A DNA stretch of 64,000 bases from contig OZ025248.1 in assembly GCA_964019135.1 (NCBI GenBank), forward strand, positions 75,522,119 to 75,586,118, written 5' to 3'. The position numbers were made by a program, and so were the translations under genes. How positions within the stretch are numbered: the first letter of the stretch is position 1; the number at the start of each line of letters is the position of its first letter. Under the pieces are notes generated by a model, which was given only the letters and a program-made list of their open reading frames with translations, was not told where the DNA came from and searched no databases. The DNA comes from Arenicola marina (lineage: Eukaryota; Annelida; Polychaeta; Arenicolidae). Below, piece after piece: positions 1 through 9,627 of the stretch.

Positions 1-249
1 CCCCCCCCCCCCCGGCCACCCGCCAACGAGTCTACTTTGCTTAGTGGCACAGCTAGGAAGCTAAGTCGGTTGGGGAGCTGATCTGTCCCTTTATCAAATA
101 GTTGTGTACCCCCGCCCGCCCGCGCTCACCTCCACCCCCGCCATCGACCCCCGGGCATCGACCCTCTTAGCCTGAGCGTAGCTGGCGAAGCGAGCGAGTG
201 TACATGGTGCATTTAGGCAGTGGCAGAGGCGTGACAGAGGCGACAGAAA
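1..249. other. Window edge, no gene seen
   Basis: The window opens with a C homopolymer (1-13), followed by C-rich sequence around 110-165. I see no coding or RNA gene. The poly-C at the very edge may be an assembly or gap-edge artefact. Confidence 0.6.
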
Positions 250-2525
250 GCCTGGGACTTGTCAATCCATCGCTGTGCTCTATTTCTCCACGCACTTCCC
301 CCTACACAGTGTAGTGGTCTCGCCCAGGACTTTCACGCTCACTCGTCGTGGAGAAGGCGAGTTCAACTCCCTCTCTACAGTGCAGGGGTCTCGCATATTT
401 CACGGCTTGCTTGCTGTGAAAAGCCCGGGACACCCTACCCAATGACTGTGCTCTATTTTTCCACACTCGCCCCCCGTTGTAAATGCGAGTCCGTGCTTTC
501 TCTATACCACATAGTGCAGCGGTCTCGCTTATTTCACGGCTTGTCTGCCGTGAAAACCCCGGGACACCCTACCTAATGACTGTGATCTATTTCTCCACGC
601 TCGCCCCCCGTTGCAAATGCGAGTCCGTGCTCTCTCTATACCACATAATGCATTGGTCTCGCAGATTTCACGGCTTGCTTGCGTGAAAAGCCCGGGACAC
701 CTCATCGCATGGCTGTGCCCTATTTCTCCACGCACGTTCACCGTGGAGAATTAGGTTCTCTATACTACAAGATGCATTGGTCTCGCATATTTCACGGCTT
801 GCTTGCGTGAAAAGTTAGGGACATCTCATCGCATGGCTGTGCCCTATTTCTCCACGCACGTTCACCGTGGAGAATTAGGTTCTCTATACTACATGATGCA
901 TTGGTCTCGCATATTTCACGGCTTGCTTGCGTGAAAAACCCGGGACACCTCATCGCATGACTGTGCCCTATTTCTCCACGCACGTTCACCGTGGAGAATT
1001 AGGTTCTCTATACTACATGATGCATTGGTCTCGCATATTTCACGGCTTGCTTGCGTGAAAAGCCCGGGACACTTCATCGCATGGCTGTGCCCTATTTCTC
1101 CACGCACGTTTACCGTGGAAAATTAGGTTCTCTATACTACATAATGCATTGGTCTCGCAGATTTCACGGCTTGCTTGCGTGAAAAACCCGGGACACCTCA
1201 TCGCATGACTGTGCCCTATTTCTCCACGCACGTTCACCGTTGAGAATTAGGTTCTCTATACTACATGATGCATTGGTCTCGCATATTTCACGGCTTGCTT
1301 GCGTGAAAAGCCCGGGACACTTCATCGCATGGCTGTGCCCTATTTCTCCACGCACGTTTACCGTGGAAAATTAGGTTCTCTATACTACATAATGCATTGG
1401 TCTCGCAGATTTCACGGCTTGCTTGCGTGAAAAACCCGGGACACTTCATCGCATGGCTGTGCCCTATTTCTCCACGAACGTTCACCGTGGAGAATTAGGT
1501 TCTCTATACTACATGATGCATTGGTCTCGCATATTTCACGGCTTGCTTGCGTGAAAAGCCCGGGACATCTCATCGCATGGCTGTGCCCTATTTCTCCACG
1601 CACGTTAACCGTGGAGAATTAGGTTCTCTATACTACATGATGCATTGGTCTCGCATATTTCACGGCTTGCTTGCGTGAAAAGCCTGGGACATCTCATCGC
1701 ATGGCTGTGCCCTATTTCTCCACGCACGTTCACCGTGGAGAATTAGGTTCTCTATACTACATGATGCATTGGTCTCGCATATTTCACGGCTTGCTTGCGT
1801 GAAAAACCCGGGACACCTCATCGCATGACTGTGCCCTATTTCTCCACGCACGTTCACCGTGGAGAATTAGGTTCTCTATACTACATGATGCATTGGTCTC
1901 GCATATTTCACGGCTTGCTTGCGTGAAAAGCCCGGGACACTTCATCGCATGGCTGTGCCCTATTTCTCCACGCACGTTTACCGTGGAAAATTAGGTTCTC
2001 TATACTACATAATGCATTGGTCTCGCAGATTTCACGGCTTGCTTGCGTGAAAAACCCGGGACACCTCATCGCATGACTGTGCCCTATTTCTCCACGCACG
2101 TTCACCGTGGAGAATTAGGTTCTCTATACTACATGATGCATTGGTCTCGCATATTTCACGGCTTGCTTGCGTGAAAAGCCCGGGACACTTCATCGCATGG
2201 CTGTGCCCTATTTCTCCACGCACGTTTACCGTGGAAAATTAGGTTCTCTATACTACATAATGCATTGGTCTCGCAGATTTCACGGCTTGCTTGCGTGAAA
2301 AACCCGGGACACTTCATCGCATGGCTGTGCCCTATTTCTCCACGAACGTTCACCGTGGAGAATTAGGTTCTCTATACTACATGATGCATTGGTCTCGCAT
2401 ATTTCACGGCTTGCTTGCGTGAAAAGCCCGGGACATCTCATCGCATGGCTGTGCCCTATTTCTCCACGCACGTTAACCGTGGAGAATTAGGTTCTCTATA
2501 CTACATGATGCATTGGTCTCTACGG
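250..2525 (+). repeat. 124-bp satellite array, left arm
   Basis: About 18 monomers of ~124 bp. Each has two short dyads: TTCACG...CGTGAA and TCTCCACG...CGTGGAGA. The first three or four monomers (250-660) are diverged, with a CGCCCCCCGTTG segment, and have a longer stem such as TTCACGGC/GCCGTGAA at about 535-556. Short open frames recurring every 124 bp on the minus strand come from the repeat and are not genes. Confidence 0.93.
790..2525 (+). repeat. 868-bp higher-order repeat (7 x 124 bp)
   Basis: Monomers from 792 onward match the monomer seven places downstream (792 with 1660, 916 with 1784, 1040 with 1908, 1164 with 2032, 1288 with 2156, 1412 with 2280) far better than their neighbours. 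Several pairs are identical over the ~190 bases compared. This is two tandem copies of a seven-monomer block, the organisation known from alpha satellite. Confidence 0.85.
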
Positions 2526-2557
2526 AGCCCCGCTAGGGAGATTCAGAATTATTTTTT

Positions 2558-3255
2558 ATCTCGTTCGCACGAGATAGTATCTCGTTCGCACGACTTAGTA
2601 TCTCGTTCGCACGACTTAGTATCTCGTTCGCACGACATAGCATCTCGTTCGCACGACTTAGTATCTCGTTCGCACGAGATAGTATCTCGTTCGCACGACA
2701 TAGTATCTCGTTCGCACGAGATAGTATCTCGTTCGCACGAGATAGCATCTCGTTCTCACGACATAGCATCTCGTTCGCACGACATAGTATCTCGTTCGCA
2801 CGAGGTAGCATCTCGTTCGCACGACATAGCATCTCGTTTGCACGACATAGTATCTCGTTCGCACGACTTAGTATCTCGTTCGCACGAGATAGTATCTCGT
2901 TCGCACGAGATAGTATCTCGTTCGCACGAGATAGTATCTCGTTCGCACGAGATAGTATCTCGTTCGCACGAGATAGCATCTCGTTCTCACGACATAGCAT
3001 CTCGTTCGCACGACATAGTATCTCGTTCGCACGAGGTAGCATCTCGTTCGCACGACATAGCATCTCGTTTGCACGACATAGTATCTCGTTCGCACGACTT
3101 AGTATCTCGCTCGCACGAGATAGTATCTCGTTCGCACGAGATAGCATCTCGTTCTCACGACATAGCATCTCGTTCGCACGACTTAGTATCTCGTTCGCAC
3201 GACATAGCATCTCGTTCGCACGAGATAGTATCTCGTTCGCACGACATATTATCTT
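2558..3255 (+). repeat. 21-bp satellite array, left arm
   Basis: About 33 copies of a 21-bp unit of the form atctcgttcgcacgaNNtag. One common variant is self-complementary, TATCTCGT-TCGC-ACGAGATA. A block with the rare variants tcgttctcacg and tcgtttgcacg repeats after 231 bp (2831 and 3062), so an 11-unit segment was duplicated. Because 21 is a multiple of three and the unit lacks stops, the array is open in frames on both strands. I read these frames as artefacts. Confidence 0.93.
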
Positions 3256-3730
3256 TGGTAGGGGGGGGCGAACCTATGGTTAGCTATATACACATGTGCC
3301 GCCCAAATGACCCTTTTCTTTGCCTTTTTCGCTCAATCCCAAGAAGCAGGAATCTACAATTGCTCTCGATGTGCCCATCTGAGACTGAAGTTTTCTCTCA
3401 AAATTGCTGCTCGAGAGGATATCCAGTTGATACCGAAATTAACCTCCAGGGATCCATATACCTTGTCATAGCTGTCAGTGTTTATTTTTATGCCTTTTTT
3501 AACAACAAATTCTCTCTCGAGGACCACGAAATCTCGCACTTTCTCTAGTTCTCCATATGTGCCCACTATGGCACGGGCGGCACAACCCCACCACTATAGA
3601 CATGTCGTGCTTACTATGTAGTGCCCCCTCCCACGTCCCCGGTTTCCGACCGGTCACTGGTTTTTAGCAAAGCATATAGGATATCCGTACTGATGTGACC
3701 CTTCCTTCTCCTGGCGCTAAATCTACCAAA
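3256..3730. other. Unique loop between inverted arms
   Basis: About 460 bp of non-repetitive sequence at the centre of the inverted structure. The inverted homology runs about 10 bp past each 21-bp array, into tctttggtag on the left and its complement on the right. The longest minus-strand frame (3354-3566, 70 codons) has a charged-hydrophobic mix (KVRDFVVLEREFVVKKG) but matches no family I recognise. I do not call it a gene. Confidence 0.6.
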
Positions 3731-3733
3731 GAC

Positions 3734-4028
3734 ACTATGTCGTGCGAACGAGATACTAAGTCGTGCGAACGAGATGCTATGTCGTGAGAACGAGATGCTA
3801 TCTCGTGCGAACGAGATACTAAGTCGTGCGAACGAGATACTATGTCGTGCGAACAAGATGCTATGTCGTGCGAACGAGATGCTATCTCGTGCGAACGAGA
3901 TACTATGTCGTGCGAACGAGATGCTATGTCGTGCAAACGAGATACTAAGTCGTGCGAACGAGATGCTATGTCGTGAGAACGAGATATTATGTCGTGCGAA
4001 TGAGATACTATCTCGTGCGAACGAGATA
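3734..4028 (-). repeat. 21-bp satellite array, right arm (inverted)
   Basis: About 14 copies of the same 21-bp unit in reverse orientation, including the rare variants gtgcaaacgag and gtgagaacgag also found in the left array. It is less than half the left array's length, so the arms expanded or contracted independently. Confidence 0.92.
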
Positions 4029-4059
4029 AAAAATAATTCTGAATGTCCCTAGCGGGGCG

Positions 4060-5745
4060 CCGTAGAGACCAATGCATCATGTAGTATAGAGAACCTAATT
4101 CTCCACGGTGAACGCGCGTGGAGAAATAGGGCACAGCCATGCGATGAGATGTCCTGGGCTTTTCACGCAAGCAAGCCGTGAAATATGCGAGAAAGATGCA
4201 ACATGTAGTATACAGAACCTAATTTCCACGGTGAACGTGCGTGGAGAAATAGGGCACAGCCATGCGATGAGATGTCCCGGGCTTTTCACGCAAGCAAGCC
4301 GTGAAATATGCGAGACCAATGCAACATATAGTATAGAGAACCTAATTCTCCACGGTGACCGGGCGTGGAGAAATAGGGCACAGCCATGCGATGAGATGTC
4401 CCGGGCTTTTCACGCAAGCAAGCCGTGAAATATGCGAGACCAATGCAACATGTAGTATACAGAACCTAATTCTCCACGGTGAACGTGCGTGGAGAAATAG
4501 GGCACAGCCATGCGATGAGATGTCCCGGGCTTTTCACGCAAGCAAGCCGTGAAATATGCGAGACCAATGCAACATGTAGTATAGAGAACCTAATTCTCCA
4601 CGGTGACCGGGCGTGGAGAAATAGGGCACAGCCATGCGATGAGATGTCCCGGGCTTTTAACGCAAGCAAGCCGTGAAATATGCGAGACCAATGCAACATG
4701 TAGTATACAGAACCTAATTCTCCACGGTGAACGTGCGTGGAGAAATAGGGCACAGCCATGCGATGAGATGTCCCGGGCTTTTAACGCAAGCAAGCCGTGA
4801 AATATGCGAGACCAATGCAACATGTAGTATACAGAACCTAATTCTCCACGGTTAACGTGCGTGGAGAAATAGGGCACAGCCATGCGATGAGATACCCCGG
4901 GCTTTTAACGCAAGCAAGCCGTGAAATATGAGAGACCAATGCATCATGTAGTATAGAGAACCTAATTCTCCACGGTGAACATGCGTGGAGAAATAGGGCA
5001 CAGCCATGCGATGAGGTGTCCCGGGCTCTCCACGGCAAGCAAGCCGTGAAATATGCGAGACCAATGCATCATGTAGTATAGAGAACCTAATTCTCCACGG
5101 TGAACGTGCGTGGAGAAATAGGGCACAGCCATGCGATGAGATGTCCCGGGCTTTTAACGCAAGCAAGCCGTGAAATATGCGAGACCAATGCAACATGTAG
5201 TATACAGAACCTAATTCTCCACGGTGAACGTGCGTGGAGAAATAGGGCACAGCCATGCGATGAGATGTCCCGGGCTTTTAACGCAAGCAAGCCGTGAAAT
5301 ATGCGAGACCAATGCAACATGTAGTATACAGAACCTAATTCTCCACGGTTAACGTGCGTGGAGAAATAGGGCACAGCCAAATATGCGAGACCACTGCACT
5401 GTGTGTTACAGAGATAGCACGGACTCGCATTTACAACGGGGGGCCGAGCGTGGAGAAATAGAGCACAGTCATTGGGTAGGGTGTCCCGGCCTTTTCACGA
5501 CAAGCAACCCGTGAAATAAGCGAGACCGCTGCACTATGTGGTATAGAGAGAGCACGGACTCGCCTTTACAACGGGGGGCGAGCGTGGAGAAATAGAGCAC
5601 ATGCAGTCAGTGGGTATAGGGTGGATCGGGCTTTTCACGGCAAGCAAGCCGTTAAATATGCGAGACCATTTCACTGTGTACTGAGAGGGAGCAGGACTCG
5701 CCTTCTCCACGGGGAGCGAGCGTGAAAAAATAAAGCACAGCCATG
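4060..5745 (-). repeat. 124-bp satellite array, right arm (inverted)
   Basis: About 13 monomers in reverse orientation to 250-2525. Homogenisation differs from the left arm: variants ggtgaccgggcg and ggtgaacgtgcg alternate at 4347, 4471, 4595 and 4719, and a gttaacgtgcg variant recurs after 496 bp, or four monomers (4843 and 5339). The outermost monomers (5390-5745) are the diverged type with an acggggggc segment, mirroring the left edge. Confidence 0.92.
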
Positions 5746-5760
5746 GGGTGGGCTCTACCG

Positions 5761-5950
5761 ATCCATGTGGGTTAAGGGACCTGGGGGATGGGGCCGGGGG
5801 GGGGGGATCAAGATAGCCATGACCAAATTTCCCCCGTTGCTTAGCATGAGGGACAGCTATCCCTAAGCGTGAGCGACAGGATCATCGCCATATTCAGTCT
5901 ATGACAATCTGTCCCCACCCCCATCCCCATGTCCCTAAACCCACGTGGAT
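5761..5950. mobile_element. ~190-bp inverted-repeat element (MITE-like)
   Basis: The left end (5761-5793, beginning atccatgtgggttaaggga) pairs with the reverse complement of the right end (about 5917-5950, ending tccctaaacccacgtggat), with roughly 85% identity over ~33 bp. A G11 run sits just inside the left end. There is no coding capacity. It directly abuts the last satellite monomer. No target-site duplication is clear, so class is unknown. Confidence 0.5.
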
Positions 5951-6120
5951 ATCATGTACACCCATGCCAAGCCGCAATGATCTCAGATTCTTTGTTCTCC
6001 GAGCCAAATTTGTACTATAGGTGTCACTGGCGTGTAACGAATATGTCACTTCCGATTTCTTTATTCACAGGCGATAATATGGACTTTTGAGGCATTGTGG
6101 GCGATAAAAGATGCAGCTTC
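5951..6120. other. No feature seen
   Basis: Unique sequence between the small inverted-repeat element and the hairpin cluster; nothing recognisable. Confidence 0.6.
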
Positions 6121-6460
6121 TGATTTTTACGTGAGAAACTCGGGTTTTTCACGTTAAGAACTCGGGACTTTCACAAGCGGTAGCGTTGTAATCCCGGTAT
6201 TTTCACGAGGAGTATCGTGAAAATACCGGGACTTTCACACGCTCTCTGTCTCTACGTTTTCACGCGACCCTCGCGTGAAAAAATGAAGTCCGTGGAAACA
6301 GCGAGACGGCACTCAGAACTCGCTTTTTTCACGTGAAGAACTCGGGTTCTCCACGGACTCGCGTTTTTAACGCAGTAAATTTGGGTGGTCTCGCACTTTT
6401 CACGTGAAAGTCCCGGGCTTTTCACGGACTCGCGATTTTCATGCAACAGAGATAAATACC
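6121..6460. repeat. Cluster of perfect hairpins with satellite motif
   Basis: The segment holds repeated ttttcacg/cgtgaaaa and cccgggactt motifs, the same words found in the 124-bp satellite. Two perfect dyads stand out: 16-bp arms at 6193-6208 and 6215-6230 (CCCGGTATTTTCACGA, 6-nt loop), and 11-bp arms at 6257-6267 and 6271-6281 (TTTTCACGCGA, 3-nt loop). A 12-bp palindrome TTTCACGTGAAA lies near 6397. It is probably a degenerate or ancestral form of the satellite. Confidence 0.65.
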
Positions 6461-6895
6461 ATATTTCCATGTTATTGGCAAGGCATGTATAAAATTAATG
6501 AGCATGTCTGACTTATATCCTTATTACGTAACCTTTCCCTTACACAGATGACAATATTGCATGTTTAGGTGTCTACAAAATACGTTGTCATGCAATGACG
6601 CCATCTTTACATCTCGCAAAGACCAAAATAATACCCAGCATGCATTGAACATGCAGTGGAGTAATCTGAACTATGATTTGCGAAGTCGTCTATGCCTAGC
6701 GTCAACGTGCTGTACGTCCTGCCTACCTTCCGGTTGTGCCTTTAGTCGCTTTACACACAAGATCGGCTAAAGCTCTGCTTGGATGCTCAACTAATCACTG
6801 AAGTTCTGTGCATATCAGAATTATAACCGTCTGAGTAGATTTATGTAAGATATGAGCGGTTAGACAGTTGATGAATCAGAATTGAGTGACTGTCA
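6461..6895. other. No gene seen
   Basis: Unique sequence. I found neither convincing coding exons nor repeats. Confidence 0.5.
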
Positions 6896-6924
6896 GTGTC
6901 AGGCGACCTAATGCGCTGCGCGGG

Positions 6925-7235
6925 TTTTTCCATGACGTATGGCGTAATAATCATCCCGACTCGCATGTCTGCGCGCGGTATCTATGGTTACGTAACAACG
7001 CTCCTTATATGGACTGACAGGCGGAGATCATGGTGTTCCGTTTGTCGCAGAAATGTAAACATCGATGATTTGCCTCATAATAGGGCTATAAAGTCTCGTT
7101 CGATTAGACTTCCGGTTTACTCGTTTTGTGGACAAACAAACGAAGCACGTGTTCGGAACGAGTTTAGAATCTCTGCGCACACTGGTATCCTGACTATCTG
7201 TGACGTAGGGGTGACGTGTATGTTACGCAAAGAGA
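6925..7235. promoter_or_regulatory. Possible regulatory block: bZIP and CArG sites
   Basis: Within ~300 bp of unique sequence there are TGACGTA (6933), the palindrome GTTACGTAAC (6987-6996), a consensus CArG box CCTTATATGG (7003-7012), TATAAAG (7087-7093), TGACGTAG (7201), TGACGTG (7212) and TTACGCAA (7223). These match consensus words for CREB/ATF, PAR-bZIP and SRF factors. A plus-strand frame of 142 codons (6896-7324) crosses the block but has no recognisable composition. Function is inferred only from motif density. Confidence 0.25.
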
Positions 7236-8069
7236 GACTGGGAACCAGACTACCTGCGCAAAAGCCAGGTGCCGAGGGGTGGGTCCATTGCGGAAGGCCT
7301 AGCGCTATGATTAAGAATATTTAAGAAATATAGCTTCACAAAACGGATAGATGACATATTTTTTATTCGTTTGCGCCATAACAATGACGAATATTTGTTA
7401 CGACGGGACAATACGACTGAGAAACTAACGTTTTTTTGCATTTCCTATGAAAACGAGGCATTATGACGTCACACGGATTCTCTCCGGTGAAAACGTTGGC
7501 GCAACGCTTCAAACAGAAAACTTACAAAAATGAAGAAACTTGATCTTTTCGTGATCCAAAAGTGATACGAAAACATCCAATTGGTCTTATTTTATCTTTA
7601 CCATGTGGTTTAATGACGCACCAGTGTGTTAATTGTCACTCCATGCACTGCACATTTTGACCGCGGAATGGTTAAGTCGATCACTTGCTCTCGCCATTTT
7701 TGTTACCGCGGAGGCACGCGAAACTCTGTGACGTCACTCGTTGTTTGGTGAACTTGCGAAAGCCCGGGTGCAGGGCTAAATTTAGAACGTTATTTTTAGC
7801 TTTCGAGCCTTTTGAAGACGGATTTTTCCTTGCATATTCCAAGTTCTGCGCTTCATCGCCTCCAAATATTTTAACGTATATCTCCCATAGACATGTTTAG
7901 TGAAATGGTACTCATAATCTTTAGAATGAACTAGGAAAGAAATTGACTTGTAGCTGCCTATACTTCAACATGGAGCACGTGTGTTTGTTTGTCCCCAAAA
8001 CTGAAGTCTCGCGGCCCGATCGCGAGAACTGTATAGCCCTATACAAATGAGGTCTACCCCCCTGTGTCG
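7236..8069. other. Unique sequence with two full CRE palindromes
   Basis: TGACGTCA occurs at 7464-7471 and 7729-7736. I see no coding exon with good splice sites. The stretch lies 3' of the minus-strand gene at 8070-8667; I found no clear AATAAA on the minus strand close to that stop codon. Confidence 0.4.
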
Positions 8070-8667
8070 CTACTCAATCAGTACTTCCACAGGGGTGATA
8101 GAGTCCGCTTTGTGTGGAAGGCGGTAACCACGACACCCTCCTGGCCCAAGGTATCTTGGAGCACCAACCTTGCCACTCCCCATGGGTCCATCGTGAGGCG
8201 CTAGTTTCTTCTCCCTGCATGGGAAAATCGGAATAAAGACATTGATGGAAATGACGCGATTTCTGCGAGAGGGCAGGTTTTGTATAAATCATACATTCAT
8301 CGAAATTAGATACTTTCTGCTTTCTGCCTTGTACGTTGTGGGCAATATATTGACAACTTGACAGCAAGATTAATATATTACTAGACGGAAATTTATATTT
8401 TATTAGCAATTTAGCAACTAACATGACTTGCCCGTTAATTTATACCATGATCACTTGTCATATACACATGTAAAGGAAGTATGGAACTTCCTTGTCTATT
8501 GGCGTGCAACCATGCGCTACCAGTACTGCTATGACATTGCTTCAAGGCTCTCACCTCTTCTTCAGGGCGACAATCACAATGGTGATGATTATCAACACCC
8601 GAAACAGGGATCCGATGATTCCCGCCAAAATGGTATGTGTCGTCTGTTCCATCGTAAACCTCGACAT
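8070..8667 (-). CDS. Small single-pass membrane protein, two exons
   Basis: Minus-strand gene with coding exons 8667-8555 and 8214-8070, giving 85 residues. Exon 1 follows a strong 3' splice site (TTTATTTTAG, exon base 8680). An in-frame TAA precedes the start, so translation begins here at MSRFT or, five codons later, at MEQTT. Residues ~13-35 form one hydrophobic segment with a central Arg (R23), followed by the basic stop-transfer KKREKK. Exon 1 ends GAAGAAGAG at a consensus donor (GTGAGAG); exon 2 follows TTTTCCCATGCAG, and the join restores frame (AG|G, Arg). The tail is Gly/Pro-rich and ends SITPVEVLIE. The short N-terminus followed by a basic flank suggests N-out, C-in topology. Unspliced, the frame stops after 38 codons at the TGA overlapping the donor. 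I recognise no family. Competing frames through the same exons exist but lack this membrane-protein pattern. Confidence 0.45.
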
Positions 8668-8680
8668 CGATGTTTAAATT

Positions 8681-9342
8681 CTAAAATAAAGATGAAACTA
8701 TGGTAAAAGAAAGGCTGTAATGAATTGCAATGTGGAGGAAAAGAAAAAAAGTCCAATGCTAGTGATCTATTTACTATTTGTCTACTAAACTACTTCATTG
8801 GGAGGAAGTCGTGCATCGTATTCGAACGTAAATATATCACAACTAATACTAAGTATAATAGTAAGGAATAAATGTGACAGAAGGCGCGGGTAAGCTAAAA
8901 GCCTTTATACGATTGTTAGAGAGACGGCATAGTTGATTGGGTGACAGCGCGCAGGGGCGAAAGACGGGTACGAGAGAGGTTGTTGATGGTGTGAGAGCGT
9001 AACGTGATACATGTGCCGGAAAAGAATAAGAATAGTTACAGTAATTGGACTTATAAAACAATACAGGGATTACTAAAACAATGTAGGTCAGTAAGGCAGG
9101 CTGAGATTGAGATGATGTATCAACTAAGATCGTAAGATGTATGAATGTAGGATGTGCGAGTATAACGTAAAGTAATCATTCAGTACGACGAAACACGATG
9201 ATACTTTACTTTAGATACACAGTTGTTTGGAACTCTAACAGGGAGAAATAAACAGGAAGCAGACGTTAACTTTGACCGGACTTGGAATTTATGAAACCCG
9301 GTTACATAAATATTACAAGCAGGAGGCTCAAGTTGACGGTAC
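8681..9342 (-). other. Likely intron, minus strand
   Basis: On the minus strand this stretch is T- and C-rich, contains no convincing long exon, and ends with the polypyrimidine tract and AG that precede exon base 8680. A weak micro-exon candidate lies near 9210-9240, after a very good acceptor (TTTCTCCCTGTTAG). I do not call it. Confidence 0.35.
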
Positions 9343-9486
9343 CTGCTGCCAGCTGGACACGGAATCCATGGCTGTAATGTTCTTGTTTCTTGAGGACCGG
9401 GTGGAGGCCGCGCCATACTGGGAGTTTATTTATGGACGTCAAGTTCGGACTACCCTGTTGAGACGAAAATCTACGATTTTCGTCTT
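9343..9486 (-). CDS. Candidate internal exon, unknown protein
   Basis: On the minus strand the segment is open for 47 codons between an AG at 9488-9487 (CATGCTAG; a second in-frame acceptor, TCTCAACAG, would start the exon at 9454) and a donor GCAG|GTACCG (exon end 9343). The reading includes EDENRRFSSQQGSPNLTSIN and then KLPVWRGLHPVLKKQEHY. Its length is a multiple of three and it is phase 1 at both ends. No domain is recognised. An alternative is a first exon starting at 9369, ACAGCCATGG (good Kozak context), encoding MDSVSSWQQ before the same donor. It contains a perfect 11-bp hairpin (9461-9485). Confidence 0.3.
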
Positions 9487-9571
9487 CTAGCATGATCCCT
9501 CTCTTGCACAGTTGTATATTCTTAACAATATAACATATATTCTGTCTGTCTGATGTCACAACTTGCTGTAC

Positions 9572-9602
<31 letters not shown>

Positions 9603-9627
9603 GGATAGTATTATTAATACCCATTAC
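9487..9627. repeat. Short 10-bp microsatellite (~9577-9602)
   Basis: The unit attatggatt is repeated about 2.5 to 4 times in an otherwise unique interval that would be intronic for a minus-strand gene. Confidence 0.6.

Larger units (their letters stand above)
250..5750. mobile_element. Candidate foldback-type element with satellite arms
   Basis: The segment reads as one large inverted repeat. The left arm is a 124-bp satellite (250-2525) followed by a 21-bp satellite (2558-3255). The right arm is the same pair in reverse order and orientation (3734-4028, then 4060-5745). The unique join between the two satellites (about 2500-2590) recurs almost unchanged as its reverse complement at about 4010-4095. 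The diverged outermost monomers are mirrored in order on both sides. The central loop is ~460 bp. Drosophila FB and sea-urchin TU foldback elements have long inverted arms built of short tandem repeats; assignment to such a class is inference. I found no transposase and no clear target-site duplication. A palindromic satellite rearrangement is the alternative. Confidence 0.6.

Noticed and set aside
2415-3548. 377-codon plus-strand frame with a seven-residue SRSHEIV-type repeat
   Set aside because: It begins inside a 124-bp satellite monomer, runs through the 21-bp array and ends in unrelated loop sequence. The opposite strand is open over the same array.
250-5745. Regular repeats resembling a CRISPR array
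   Set aside because: Units are contiguous with no unique spacers, there are no cas genes, and the context is eukaryotic.
6896-7324. 142-codon plus-strand frame
   Set aside because: No recognisable domain, no splice context, and it runs through a cluster of transcription-factor-like sites. Chance is a sufficient explanation.
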